DNA of 64,000 bases from Liolophura sinensis (Eukaryota > Mollusca > Polyplacophora > Chitonida > Chitonidae), in NCBI RefSeq assembly GCF_032854445.1, contig NC_088305.1:22916955-22980954 (forward strand). The letters run 5' to 3'. A model generated the notes under the pieces. That model had not been told where the DNA came from. It saw only the letters and a program-made list of their open reading frames with translations, and did no database searches. A program made the translations under genes and the position numbers. Below, in pieces: positions 11,855-22,527 of this stretch; the stretch's first letter is position 1; each line of letters begins with the position of its first letter.

Positions 11855-12130
11855 GGTGGGGCCTCCGTGGCTCAGTCGGTTAGCGCGCTAGCGCAGCGTA
11901 GTGACCCAGAAGCCTCTCACCAATGCGGTCGCTGTGAGTTCAAGACCAGCTCATGCTGGCTTCCTCTCCGGCCGTACGTGGGAAGGTCTGCCAGCAACCT
12001 GCGGATGGTCGTGGGTTTCCGCCGGGCTCTGCCCGGTTTCCACCCACCATAATGCTGGCCGCCGTCGTATAAGTGAAATATTCTTGAGTACGGCGTAAAA
12101 CACCAATCAAAAAAAAAAAAAAAAAAAAAA
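11855..12130 (+). mobile_element. Complete tRNA-derived SINE with target duplication
   Basis: The head has box A (TGGCTCAGTCGGTTAGCG) and box B (GAGTTCAAGACC). The body has GTACGTGGGAAGGTCTGCC and CCACCATAATGCTGG, ending in a run of about 25 A. The 12-bp duplication AAATAATGAATA flanks it (11843-11854 and 12131-12142). Copy B of the host repeat has the empty site near 35650 (GATAAATAATGAATGTAAC). It resembles V-SINE-type molluscan SINEs such as RUDI; the exact family name is not certain. Confidence 0.92.
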
Positions 12131-12737
12131 AAATAATGAATATAACATAATGTTTGACTTTCTTACATGTGACACCTGTAGTACGTTATGCTATTGGGAC
12201 AAACATAGGAGACATCCCAGTGGGGTCCTGTCAGCAACTATTGGCAGCATTTGGTGTAAGATGGTCAAATTGTCTGATTGTAGTCATGAACCATTATGGC
12301 TTCTTGGCACCTGCGCGTAGTAGTGCATGTGTTGCAATGTTTTCAAACAGTCTTGAACATACTTGTACATGCTGTGAATTTATTTTCCTCTTAGTTTTTC
12401 TTTATCCAGTTAGTTGTTGTTTATATCGTAACTCATTGACAAGTTATTATGATGCTGTGTAATAAAACGGTACCTGGACTGCCCCATTAGATAATGGCGA
12501 TATAGCTAAGACAGCATAGCTGTTCATGTAAATACTTCTAGTCAGTTAAACGTGTTACATTGAGCAAAGTATTGTTTCAGAATAATTGATGTTTTGCTAT
12601 TCACATGTAATTTCTAATAGCAGCACCTTACTTATATTACATGTATATTGTTTTCAAGTTCGCAACTTCATTTCTTTGGAAAGTTTATTGTTTTAAGTTA
12701 AAACATAAGGACCAGGGTTACCCCCACTGATATTACA

Positions 12738-13000
12738 CAGAACCAGCTTCAGAGATTTATGATCATACACTGTAAAAAGTATAGGAGTCATACGTAAGAG
12801 AAGTACCAAATACAGCTAGCAATGTGTAATACATATATCACCATTTTACTCAATAATAGGGTAAAAGTACTAAATGTCGTTCTGATATGCTTGTTTTCTC
12901 GGTTTTTTCTGTCTCTTTGTACCACCTGTATGCAGTGACCATCTCCATGGGTACAAAAAAGAAAGTCAGTTCGAATGAGTTTTTCTGTCTTTCTTAATCC
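12738..13000. other. Intergenic, nothing recognised
   Basis: AT-rich sequence between the end of dispersed repeat copy A and the tandem repeat; no coding potential seen. Confidence 0.5.
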
Positions 13001-13440
13001 ATGTGCTTTACATATACACCTAACACAGTCCTTGCGTTTTCCAGCACATCACTTACATCAGCTGACTGCTTCTCTTTGCAAGTCATTAGTTATACACCTT
13101 TCACATCTCTTGTGTCTTCCAGCACGTCACGGGGAACTGCTTGCTGCTTCTCTGTACAAGTTACTAGCTGTACACCTAGCACAGTCCTTGCGTTTTCCAG
13201 CACATCACTGAGATCAGCTGACTGCTTCTCTTTGCAAGTCATTATTATACACCTTTCACATCTCTTGTGTCTTCCAGCACGTCACGGGGAACTGCTTGCT
13301 GCTTCTCTGTACAAGTTACTAGCTGTACACCTTTCACAGTCTTTGCGTCTTCCAGCACATCACTGAGATCAGCTGACTGCTTCTCTTTGCAAGTCATTAG
13401 TTATACACCTTTCACATCTCTTGTGTCTTCCAGCACATTA
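13001..13440. repeat. Higher-order tandem repeat (two alternating ~76-78-bp variants)
   Basis: Subunit A (ATCAGCTGACTGCTTCTC...CATCTCTTGTGTCTTCCAGC) alternates with subunit B (GAACTGCTTGCTGCTTCTC...CAGTCCTTGCGTTTTCCAGC), giving a repeat of about 153 bp. The order is partial B, A, B, A, B, A. A and B are themselves diverged copies of one monomer. Overlapping Ser/Leu-rich open frames are by-products of the repeat. Confidence 0.92.
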
Positions 13441-13513
13441 CTGCTGGGGTTTCACTGATGTGTCCTGCATTCTGGAAATTGGCTGTAAGCCTCGCGTATT
13501 TTCACTTTCAACA

Positions 13514-13655
13514 ACCAACGGATGGTTGTGGGTATGACATGTGCCTGATTCGGTTTCCTCCCATCATACTGCTGCCTGGGAGCTGTCGTAAATAATAAAT
13601 GAAATACTCCTCAGTATGGGCTAAATCACCAATCAAACAAATAAATAAATCAATT
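13514..13655 (+). mobile_element. Diverged SINE tail fragment
   Basis: Resembles the 3' half of the SINE at 11855: GGATGGTTGTGGGT, TTTCCTCCCATCATACTGCTG, then GAAATACTCCTCAGTATGGG and AATCACCAATCAAACAAA. The head is missing and the copy is old. Confidence 0.65.
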
Positions 13656-13900
13656 CAATCGGGTGACACTTCAAACTTACCACCGCTAGAAACCCCAACT
13701 CATCCTGAGACTCCGAAACCGCCTCACACATCACCAACTTCACAGTCCTCACGTTTTGGTCGACATATTAAGGCCAAGATTTTGGCTGATTTTATAAATG
13801 GATAAAGTGGAAGTGTGTGTGTGTGTGTGTTTTATGAGCATAGTTTGTGTTGCTCACAGTTACAGATCTCAGTCAGAATGAAAATTCCAGCTCCAACAGT

Positions 13901-15732
13901 GAATTTGTGAATCATGTGATCAATGTGTGCATTCCATTCATTTCAACGGATTCCATCATTCTTCGGCGTCTCAATGAGTGATACATTTGCAGATATGTTC
14001 AGATTTTCCATCACTCAGATTCCTAGATTTGGATGATTCAAAGTGCTATGATTGATTTTATTTGCTTTATTAAATTGTTCCTAATTATGTGATCTTGACA
14101 TTGTTTTAAAAGAAATTGACAATGCACTGTAATTTTATTTGACAAATTTATTGACATTATTGCCATCTGACCGACAAGGATTGAAGTATTGACATGAAAT
14201 ATTAATTTCAACACTGCTATGAAAGTTTAATGGACGGATAAATTTGTGTTTAGCTTTAAAAACCCGGTGGACCACGGAAATCATTTGACATTGACTCCAA
14301 TTCAAGTTTTAAGTATCAAACTGACCCTACAAATAATTACAGTTTGCAATATATTCTATTTTGTTTTAAATTGAAATTGGCTGCATTTGAAATATATACT
14401 TGGGCTGATCTTTAGAAGCAAAATTTGTTAACGAATGTAATACCACTAGCTTTTCTCCAAAAGAAGGGGGATGTGATATTGTCATAGTTTGCCACGAGCA
14501 TTTGTTTACATCATAACACATGTGTATGTTTACATCACATGTTCAGCTTCCTATATATTAATATTCATGAACGTTGCAGCAGGACACAGACCAACATTAG
14601 AACTTCCGTTTTTCGGTACGAATGTAATTCTGTGTATTTAATGGTGTAAAGTCTTTTCTTGCTGCCAGCCTGCCGTTTTTGGAGTACAGGTGCATCCTTG
14701 GTATCAAAGTGGTGGAAATTGTCTAAGGTTTGGGCAGGTATGAGTTTTAATGATGAAAGTTTGAAATTCTGGGCCAGAGGACACAAGAAGACAGGTGGTG
14801 AAGAGGCTGCGAGTGATGTCCCCTTGGCGTTGATAGACACCCCTCCCGGCTGCCGGCATAGAAAGGTCCAGATTTTCACGGCCAACCTATATCAAGATTT
14901 TTATGGCTTCTTTCTCACAGGCTGGGCCAGATATGCACCAAAGCTCATTGGCTACGGAATGTTTGGGACTGAGCTACAGCGCTGAACGTTAACATTGTCG
15001 CTTATAGAAAACTAATTGGGGTCTGTGGTCAGCATAGCGATTGGCTAATATTACCAAAATAATATAACTGCGGGACTGCTCAAGGTCATATGGTCAGTTG
15101 AATAGCGTGACTGTCTGAATGGAGACGTTGCTTCGAGCCTTTTTTTATTTACACTTTCTTACGTCAAAAGACGTTAACATTACACAAAATTCTCTGCGGT
15201 TTATTGTTTATCAGATAACTTGAGCGGTATGTACCCATGATTCACTTGCTCATTGTCCGCCATTTTTTATCAGCTGAATTAAGTAAGTGTCAGTTATTCA
15301 TACAAAGATTAACAGGTGTGTAAGTTTGAATTATGTCCTAAGTTTTCACCAAGCTTGGTAACATGAACAAAGGTAGTATTAGCGTGTGTAATCTAAGCAG
15401 TTATGAAATGTTTAAGTGTACTCGAACAGCTGATCGATTGTGTGGGATCGCACACGGCTGTAATGGTTTCCTCTCAGTAAGCAAAACCACATATTGTAGC
15501 TCCAATTGGATGTTTAACTCTGTCTCATCCTATACATAAATTGTAAGATAGCGGGACAGTGTTAACAGTACTTAGGTAGTTAAATACTGTACTGTGTAGG
15601 TTGTACAGTGCTAACAGGGTTTGTAATCTTGGCAATTTGATGTCTAGAGTGTTTGCACTGTATAAGTTACCTCCCTTGACTTGAAATTGCATTCTTTACA
15701 ATGCTTTTCCAGTTTGGTCATATGAGTATATG
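13901..15732 (+). repeat. Unclassified dispersed repeat, copy B, left part
   Basis: Closely matches copy A from 7757 onward, including the stretches at 8398-8850 and 9100-9490. It is interrupted at 15732 by Polinton-1 and resumes at 35546. Confidence 0.85.
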
Positions 15733-15735
15733 ATT

Positions 15736-15812
15736 AGTATACACACTATAAGTTCTGGCACACGACCCCCATGGGGGCCCTCCCCATAACAAATGGAGGT
15801 CTCCACCCCCGA
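15736..15812 (+). repeat. Polinton-1 left terminal inverted repeat
   Basis: Aligns to the reverse complement of 35467-35543 with only a handful of mismatches over about 77 bases. It starts with AG, as expected for Polintons, and contains the perfect palindrome CCCCCATGGGGG. Confidence 0.93.
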
Positions 15813-15881
15813 TCTGGGGTTGTATTAGACATACCCATTGCTCAGATATGCTTCTACACCAATTGTGTGTATAACAACAAC

Positions 15882-16160
15882 ATGCCAAAGGGTTATAATA
15901 ATTGCCGGTGGCTACCCATCGGCTCCACGGAGCTCTGTGGTAAGAGTTGTCTGGGGGAGTACTGTTGGGTTCACCTAAACCGCCTGCGCAAGGGTCTTGG
16001 TAAACTGCCATGTATTAGCTGTGGTCGGGGTGTTAAAAACTGATTTCGGCTTTGCATGGCGTGCAGATATAATAGGGTCCAGACGCGTGAAAGACAGCGG
16101 ATGCTCAAGACTTTCTTGGATGAGTTCAAACGGCTGGCGGCTGTCGAAATTTACAATTAG
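15882..16160 (+). pseudogene. Small Cys-rich (putative zinc-binding) protein of Polinton-1
   Basis: 92 codons from ATG 15882 (MPKGYNNCRW start) to TAG, with one in-frame TGA at 16041-16043 just after the first knuckle. Cysteines fall in pairs: C...LCGKSC, then CWVHLNRLRKG, PCISCGRG and, after the stop, LCMAC. This suggests two treble-clef or ribbon-like zinc sites. The C-terminal part is basic and amphipathic (KTFLDEFKRLAAVEI). It sits between the left terminal repeat and the polymerase, on the same strand. I know similar small genes from invertebrate Polintons, but no function has been shown that I can name. Confidence 0.65.
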
Positions 16161-16181
16161 AGAGTTGTTGTTATTAGTGTA

Positions 16182-19100
16182 ATGATGATATCGGCGCGTG
16201 CAATGAGGCACCATCAAAAAGCGCGAGCACTACGGGAGGAGTTTGAGACGCTATTAGGTGTGCTGCCCAAGTACCCACGGTGTCTCATTGCCTTGGAACA
16301 ACTGCAGGGGATCCTCGGCAGGTATAAAACAGCTGTGGCTGAGTTGAAGCGGCTGCAAGACAGCAAGAACTCCCGAAGTAACGAGGATTTGAAGCAAGAC
16401 GTCAAGAACCCCCGAAGTAACGAGCAGTTGAAGCAAGACGTCAAGAACTTCCTCAGTAACGAGGAGTTGGATGAATTGCTAGGCGGAATACAGGGTGAAA
16501 AGAAACTAGAATTCATTAACACCGGAAGGGCCATAAGGAATCTCCTCCGGGTCTGGCAGATAAACGTACCCGAAAGTGTTTGGACGGACCCAGAAGCCTT
16601 CTTAGAAGAAATACGAACCATTATTCGCCAGAAGCTAGAAGAAGATATCCTGGCACTCAACCGGGTTAAGTTCCAACTAGGCCTCAGGGTTCAGTTGCGA
16701 AAGGACAACGCCGATGGTAGTGAAGAGTATACCAGCCCAGTACTCCACAGCAAACAGGAGGCCCTCTTGAAGGCTGGTGACATTGACGGGGCTCCAGATA
16801 AGGCCTTCCCCACCATCCAGGAGGTGCTGGAAAAATGGACACAGCGAGGGTTAGGGTGGGTTGTCAATAGCGTGCAAACACTCTGGCTTGACATTGCAAG
16901 GTATCAGCCACTGAGAGGCGGGTCCTACATCCCCTTACCTTCAGCCGTGAATAACAAGAAAGCAGTCATCAGTGTGAAGAACAAAGACGACGACTGCCTC
17001 TGATGGACACTCCGGTCTGCATTATTTCCAGCCGCTCGGAACCCTCAGAGACCAACAAAGTATCCCACCAATGATGGTCTTGACTTTGGGGGGATCGACG
17101 CCCCCACGCCAATCTCTCAAATCTGCTGCTGATTGGGAATGCAGGTAAATTTCATTATACGTGGATAAAAAATCTCAACCGTCTCCTGTTCCAAGAAAGT
17201 AAGGCGCCAAATCGCAAACACTTCTGCGAGCGCTGCTTACACGGCTACACAAGGGAGGACCTGCTCGAGGCGCATAAGCCGGAATGCCGAGGGATTGGCC
17301 AGACAGCGGTGAGGGTGGAAATGCCTCAGGAGGGGGAAAACAAGTTCTCCTTCCAGAACCACCACAAACAGCTACCGGCACCGTTCATCATTTATGCCGA
17401 CTTCGAGGCTCTGACCAAAAAGGTTAAAGGCCCGCCGCCCAGCCCCACAGAGAGCAGCACTCAAAAGACTCAGCACCACGAGCCCTGCAGTTACTGCTAT
17501 GTTGTGGTGCGTTGCGACGGCCGCACAAAACGCCCCGTGGAATACAGAGGCCCTAACGCGACGGAACACTTCCTCAGAGCTCTCCAACAGGAGAAGCGGG
17601 AAATCAAAAATGTTCTAGCCAACCCTATAGCCATGAATATGACTTCCCATAACTGGCAGGCCCACAAAAACGCCGCAACCTGCCACGTGTGTGAGAAGCC
17701 TCTAGGCGCCGATTCTGTGCGCGATCACTGCCATATCACCGGCAAGTATAGAGGTGCGGCCCATAACGCATGCAACCTAAAGTTGCGGCTGGGTCCCAAG
17801 ACAGCCATACCAGTAGTCTTCCACAACCTACGGGGCTACGATGGGCACCTCCTAATGCAAGCCATAAGTAAGGCGGAGGGCGGCATCTCCTGCATCCCCA
17901 ACAACACGGAAAAGTACATCTCCTTCTCGCTGGGGCAGCTCCGCTTCATCGACAGCGTTCAATTCTTACCGACTTCCCTTGACAATCTGGTAGAGGCCAA
18001 CAAACCTGAGGCTTTCCACATCACAGCCCGGCATGAGCCTGCCGAAGAAAAACGAAAGCTACTCATGCGTAAAGGTGTCTACCCTATGAGTATATGGACT
18101 CCTGCGAGCGCTTCGACGAGTCAAGCCTTCCACCCAAAAAGGCTTTCTACAGTAAGCTCAAAGTCGGAGGCATTAGCGATGAGGACTACATCCACGCTCA
18201 ACAGGTATGGAAGGTATTTAACTGCACCAATCTGGGAGACTACACAGACCTTTACTGCCGCACAGACGTGCTCCTGTAGGCCGATGTGTTTGAGGCCTTC
18301 CGAAAGACTTGTTTACGGCAGTATGGATTGGACCCTGCACACTACTTTACGAGCCCAGGTCTCTCGTTGGATGCGCTGTTCAAGAAGACCGGGGTAGAGC
18401 TGGAGCTGTTAACCGACTACGACCAACATCTCTTCATTGAGAAGGGGTTGCAAGGAGGTATCTCCATGGTAAGTAAGCGATACGCCAAAGCCAATAATCC
18501 GCAGGTGGAGGGATACAACCCCGAAAGTCCAAACAGCTACATCCAATACCTAGACGCCAATAATCTATATGACTGGGCTATGAGTCAGTTCCTTCCAACG
18601 GGCGGCTTCCAGTGGGTAGATGACGCGCGGCGTCTCGGCGAAACGATTGCTACCCACCCCACGACAGTCCTTCTGGTTTCATCCTCGAGGTCGACCTAGA
18701 GTATCCGGCCGGCCTACCTAACGCACATAACGGCTACCCATTAGCCCCGGAGCGTCTGGTGGTCCAAAAGGAGTGGATGTCAGACTATCAGCACGGCCTT
18801 CTCGGCAGATCTACCGAGGTCGAAAAGGTGGTCCCCAACCTCCGCAACAAGGAACGGTACGTCCTGCACTACCGGAACCTACAGCTGTATCTATCTCTGG
18901 GAATGCGCCTGAACAAGGTTCACCGGGCCCTGAGATTCGCCCAGAGCCCTTGGACGGAACCCTATATCAGGATGAACACCGAGCTCCGAAAAACGGCCGC
19001 GAGTAAATTCGAGAAGGACCTGTACAAGCTAAAGAACAACTCGGCCTTAGGAAAAACCATCGGGAGCGTGTGGACGTCAAACTGGTACGCTCTGGAGAAG

Positions 19101-19765
19101 ACGATAAGATCCGGCACTTGATAGCCAGCCCGAGCTTTGCACGGGCGAACGTATTTGATGATGACCTCACAGCGATTCAGATGCACAAGACCCGTTTAGT
19201 CCTAAACAGACCTATCTACGTGGGCATGAGCATTCTAGATCTCTCAAAGCACCTGATGTACGACTTCTACTACAACCACATGAAGGCCCAGTACGGAGAG
19301 CGATGCCAGCTACTCGAGATTCAGACTGAGGATGTTTATAGGGATATAGCTGAGAATGCAAACCTGTACGACACCTCAGATTACCCACAAGACCACCCCC
19401 TGCACAGCGTAGCAAATATGAAGGTCTTGGGGAAAATGAAGGACGAGTGCGCGGGGCGACAGATCACCGAATACATTGGTCTGGGCCCCAAGATGTACTC
19501 CATTCTGGAGGCAGGTGGAGCCAACATTAAGAAGGCCAAAGGTGTGAAAAAGAGAGTTGTGGAAAAGGGCATCCGTCATAAGCAGTACAAAGAGGCCCTC
19601 TTCGAGAAAAAGATCTTCCGAAACGGTATGGACGTGCTGCGATCAGAGCGCCACCATATCTACGGACAGCACCTGAATAAGGTCTCACTGTCCCCCTTCG
19701 ATAGTAAGCGCTGGATAGCCGAAGATGGTGTCCACACCTTGGCGTATGGCTATGCGCGTCCTTGA
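16182..19765 (+). pseudogene. Protein-primed family B DNA polymerase (PolB) of Polinton-1, broken
   Basis: Replicates the element from protein-primed termini. The N-terminal part (16182-17003) ends in the family block RGLGWVV...RYQPLRGGSYI...DDDC. A C2H2 finger (CERCLHGYT...HKPEC) lies near 17230-17285. Exonuclease motif I is YADFEAL (~17395) and motif II NLRGYDGHLL (~17825). Polymerase motif A is DANNLYDWAM (~18555) and motif B KNNSALGKT (~19030). Motif C is absent: CQLL runs straight into EIQTEDVY at ~19310, where the family has the two catalytic aspartates. Lesions: TGA at 17001-17003, a deletion/shift near 17110, a shift near 18090, TAG at 18277-18279, and shifts near 18660 and 19070. It cannot be active. 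The C terminus ends in the usual T-L-A-Y-G-Y block. Confidence 0.93.
16359..16475. repeat. 39-bp minisatellite x3 inside the PolB N-terminal region
   Basis: Three in-frame 39-base units encode 13-residue repeats of the form D-x-K-N-x-x-S-N-E-x-L-K-Q. The reading frame is preserved through all three. Confidence 0.9.
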
Positions 19766-19788
19766 CGGTAAGACGGGACTTCGAGGAA

Positions 19789-20806
19789 CTACCTTAGAAC
19801 CCCATCCGGGGGAAGTTGAGTATCAGGAGGCACTATAAGCAAATCCTCACGAACGAAACCCCGTCGCGGACCATCCGACGTATCGTCTAGATAGTACAGC
19901 ACGGGTTCATTAGGCTTTGTGACAGAGCGCCCAAGCCGATATATCTCTAGAGACCAGACAGGATCAGTCGCGCGTCGGCGGTCGCCCTCCAGCTCTCCAG
20001 GCTGATAGAGATAACAAACGCCAACACCCTCGGGGATCTTCCGCTTATTAAGTCCAACGGGACGACCTGGAACCGTCGAGGAAGGCTTATGAGGCACCCC
20101 TTTTGCCTTGATAGCGTCTTTTGGCCTTTTTACCGATCAGTCTCGTTGTCTCTTTATTCATAGCGGCCACAACAGATGGCAGCCGAGCCACCCATTCAGT
20201 AGACCGGTGTTTGGGAGGAAGGCGCATCTCATTGGCGTACTGATGTCCAAAGAGCCGCTCAGCCAGAGTACGGTTGAAAGGCTCCACTATGCCTTGGTCT
20301 CGGTGGATATCCACACGGCCTCGTCGGACTGTGACATCGTGTTTGGCCAGCAGTTTGCTCACCGCACCCATAAAGTTGCGCCCAGTGTCAACTTGGAGAA
20401 GCTTCGGCCATCTCAGGGGTCCTCGCTTGTAAATGCGAGAGAGAGCATCAGCGACTTCTTTGAAATCTTTAGTAGCCAGAGGTTCCGCCTCCTTGTAGCG
20501 AGAAGCGACATCAACAACTGTCAGCGCGTACTTATACAGCTTCCGGCCTCGCCGATCATGTGGTAGAAATAGAAGATCGGCTTGGTGGATGTCATTCGGC
20601 GTGGAAACATCAAGCATAGGCCTCGGTATTTTTCGGGGACGAGGCAGGTATATCTGCCAGATAGCCTGCTTTTTCAGCCAGGCCCGGACCACATCTTCGG
20701 AGACTTTAGCCGCAGTGGCAAGTTTCCAGATGGCCACGTGGCCCTTCCAGTACCCACGAGGGCTGTAGTAGATATTTGCCAGGCGAACAGACACTTTACT
20801 AGCCAT
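19789..20806 (-). pseudogene. Retrovirus-like (rve) integrase of Polinton-1, one frameshift
   Basis: Catalyses integration of the element's ends. The main frame (20806-20087) has an N-terminal helical/zinc-like region, then the catalytic core with all three acidic residues in context: DIHQADLLFLP, LQVDTGRNF and GIVEPFNRTLAERLF. The C-terminal frame (20097-19789) continues with a small-domain sequence (VGVCYLYQPGELEG ... VLYYLDD ... GFVREDLLIVPP). The two halves are offset by one base near 20090-20110, which probably inactivates it. It is convergent with the polymerase, 23 bases away. Confidence 0.88.
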
Positions 20807-20846
20807 GTCATCAAGGTATTCTAGCAGACCTCTAACAGATTTGCGA

Positions 20847-21299
20847 CTAAAAAGAACGTCGCGTGCAGAACCACCTCGTGCCCGGCGAGGAGCTCAATGG
20901 CGGCACAGTCAGTTCGGAATACTTGGTGAGTTTTGCGATTCCGTAACTCACACCCCCAACCACACAAATTCCCAGGATGACGAAGGTCATCTCGCGGTGT
21001 TTTTGATCTTCACTAGGCACATAGAAATCGGAGAGCTGTGCCTCTGCGCCCAGCAGCGCGTCGCGTGTGTCGAGTGTAAGAGTTTTGCTTGAGACCCCAG
21101 AATACTCGCGGATTGCAGCGTCGACATCCCGGAACGTATGGATGGCGTGTCCCTGGCGGCGGAGTTCATCATTGATCCAGTCCAAGCGCTCAGTGCGCTT
21201 TCGGGCCCATTTTTCCTGGGCGGCTTGGAGCTGCTCTACAGCGCGGTCATGGCGCCTCCGCCCTTCGTCCACACCGGAACTCCTCAGCATCGAAAACAT
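20847..21299 (-). CDS. Coiled-coil protein with one membrane segment (Polinton-1)
   Basis: 150 codons from ATG 21299. Residues about 12-60 are strongly charged and helical (RRRHDRAVEQLQAAQEKW and following), consistent with a coiled coil. A membrane segment (EMTFVILGICVVGGVSYG) follows near residues 104-122. The tail after it is Ser/Pro-rich and probably reflects a late frameshift, since the helix-TM part looks like the whole of related small Polinton proteins. It lies between the integrase and other small minus-strand genes. A virion membrane or structural role is only an inference from position. Confidence 0.6.
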   Translation of the reverse strand: MFSMLRSSGVDEGRRRHDRAVEQLQAAQEKWARKRTERLDWINDELRRQGHAIHTFRDVDAAIREYSGVSSKTLTLDTRDALLGAEAQLSDFYVPSEDQKHREMTFVILGICVVGGVSYGIAKLTKYSELTVPPLSSSPGTRWFCTRRSF

Positions 21300-21370
21300 A
21301 TAGTTGCTCCCGCTGAAGGCCTAAGCGTTTACGAGGGCGCCACCCATCATCATTGCGGTGGAGGCCATTA

Positions 21371-21611
21371 CTACTTGATTATATTGGGAGGAAGGAGCCC
21401 TTGTTTAATTAGCAGGTCCTTCGAAAACATGGCCAGGCCTACATCTGCAATGACCATGCCGACGTCACGGGGGTGTTAAGTCCAGCTTCGGGAGGGCTCC
21501 TTTCAGGAACATCTGTCCGAGACGAGCGTACCCAGTAGCCAGAAGAGAGACCACAGCGGCGTGGTAGACCGCGTTGACTAGCACTTTTCCGTCACTGGGT
21601 GGAGTAGACAT
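21371..21611 (-). pseudogene. Small two-helix membrane protein (Polinton-1), one frameshift
   Basis: Too short and broken to show as a single long frame. From ATG 21611 it reads MSTPPSDGKVLVN, then a hydrophobic helix (VYHAAVVSLLATGYARLG). After a one-base shift near 21473 it continues with DVGMVIADVGLAMFSKDLL and ends at TAG 21371-21373. The C-terminal half stays well formed in the shifted frame, so the shift is recent or an assembly error. Its start overlaps the end of the next minus-strand gene (21592-22004) by 20 bases. Confidence 0.55.
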
Positions 21612-22004
21612 GCTGATCTATATAGAAAGGGTCGCGTCGTATATTCAAATGGAGATTCTTTTCTTGCGGAGTGATATCTGCACGGGGTGTAGTATCTGCA
21701 CCTCGTGTTGTATAGCGGCTGCGCCACACGCGTAGCAACACTAGCACTGTAAGGCTGCCAACGCCTAATACGCCATGGTAGAATCCGGTTCCTTCGACTG
21801 TTTCTTGGTGGAATCAGCTGCGCCAAGCAAAGCAGCCTTTGCCTCGCGAAGCTCGTCCTTAAGCTTTTCAGCCTTGGCCTTTCTCGCTGCAGCACCCGCT
21901 CAACCCGCATCGACTTTTTGGGGATACTTCGCAGGGCCGTCATTCGTAAAATCGGCTGTCACCCCCTCCACTTCCTTCGGGCCTTCCGGATTCGTTGTAC
22001 TCAT
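21592..22004 (-). pseudogene. Lys/Ala-rich single-TM protein (Polinton-1), broken
   Basis: From ATG 22004 (MSTTNPEGPKEVEG) through a Lys/Ala-rich helical region (ARKAKAEKLKDELREAKAA) to a C-terminal hydrophobic segment (GVLGVGSLTVLVLLRVW) and a TGA at 21594-21592. An in-frame stop follows VDAG near 21900, and a shift occurs near 21765 before the membrane segment. Layout (acidic N terminus, basic helix, one TM, short tail) matches a small protein I know from other invertebrate Polintons of this lineage; function unknown. Confidence 0.5.
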
Positions 22005-22047
22005 GTTCCTCTGGATCATCATTTCTAGGACAGCTGTTGTGTTTAAA

Positions 22048-22502
22048 TCAGCAGTGCTCAGTAGTGGTCAGCGCCATGGTTACTGGTGCTAAGTACTTGC
22101 CAGAGCAGTAGTATAGCCAGCAGCTAGCACTGCTAAGCGTCTGTTCAACAAATGGGTCGGTGGCGAGCTGTGTCATGAGCTTTGGTTGATTCTCGGGTGG
22201 GATTGGTAGGAGCCAGCTGGCCGCCCTTACATATGATCTCAAGAATATACCTCCGAGACCGTTAACCACCCGCGCACCGAGCTTGGCCTCGAACCGGGAG
22301 TGCAGCCTTTCAACGTCTTCGTCGCTCATGGCGTCTATCTCAGCGACTGTTACGTCTTTTTCCCAGACTTGACCAGCCCACCCACCGCAAGTGCCGCCAG
22401 CCGATCCATGAGCTGCCGTGCATGTTGGCTGGGCTGTTGGGTGGGCTTCTCCTCCTCCTCCTCCTCGCCCAGAATCTCGTCTATAAGCTCGTCGGTATCC
22501 AT
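22048..22502 (-). pseudogene. Conserved Polinton-1 small protein, one frameshift
   Basis: ATG 22502 opens an acidic N terminus (MDTDELIDEILGEE followed by a Glu run) and a helix (LMDRLAALAVGGLVKSG). A one-base shift near 22355 is followed by a 93-codon frame (22329-22048): EDVERLHSRFEAKLGA, LPIPPENQPKL and DPFVEQTLSSA. The join is smooth in composition and in what I know of the related protein, so I treat it as one gene. It lies directly downstream of the packaging ATPase on the same strand. Function unknown. Confidence 0.55.
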
Positions 22503-22527
22503 TATTAATACGTACGGGCGACTAAGT

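Larger units (their letters stand above)
7757..12737 (+). repeat. Unclassified dispersed repeat, copy A (contains nested insertions and an internal duplication)
   Basis: Starts at AATTTGTGAATCATGTGAT and ends at GGTTACCCCCACTGATA; the same start and end bound copy B (13901-36246). Within copy A, a segment from about 8455 to 9510 is partly repeated at 9515-9955 and resumes at 11300-11690, so the unit is duplicated in tandem with the second unit invaded. Nested here are a Gypsy solo LTR (10416-11182) and a SINE (11855-12130). No protein family was recognised. Frames around 8398-8847 and 14659-14985 are related on both strands but match nothing I know. Confidence 0.75.

Noticed and set aside
13001-13458. 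Ser/Leu-rich frames as genes
   Set aside because: Generated by the 76-78-bp tandem repeat, whose period leaves several frames open.
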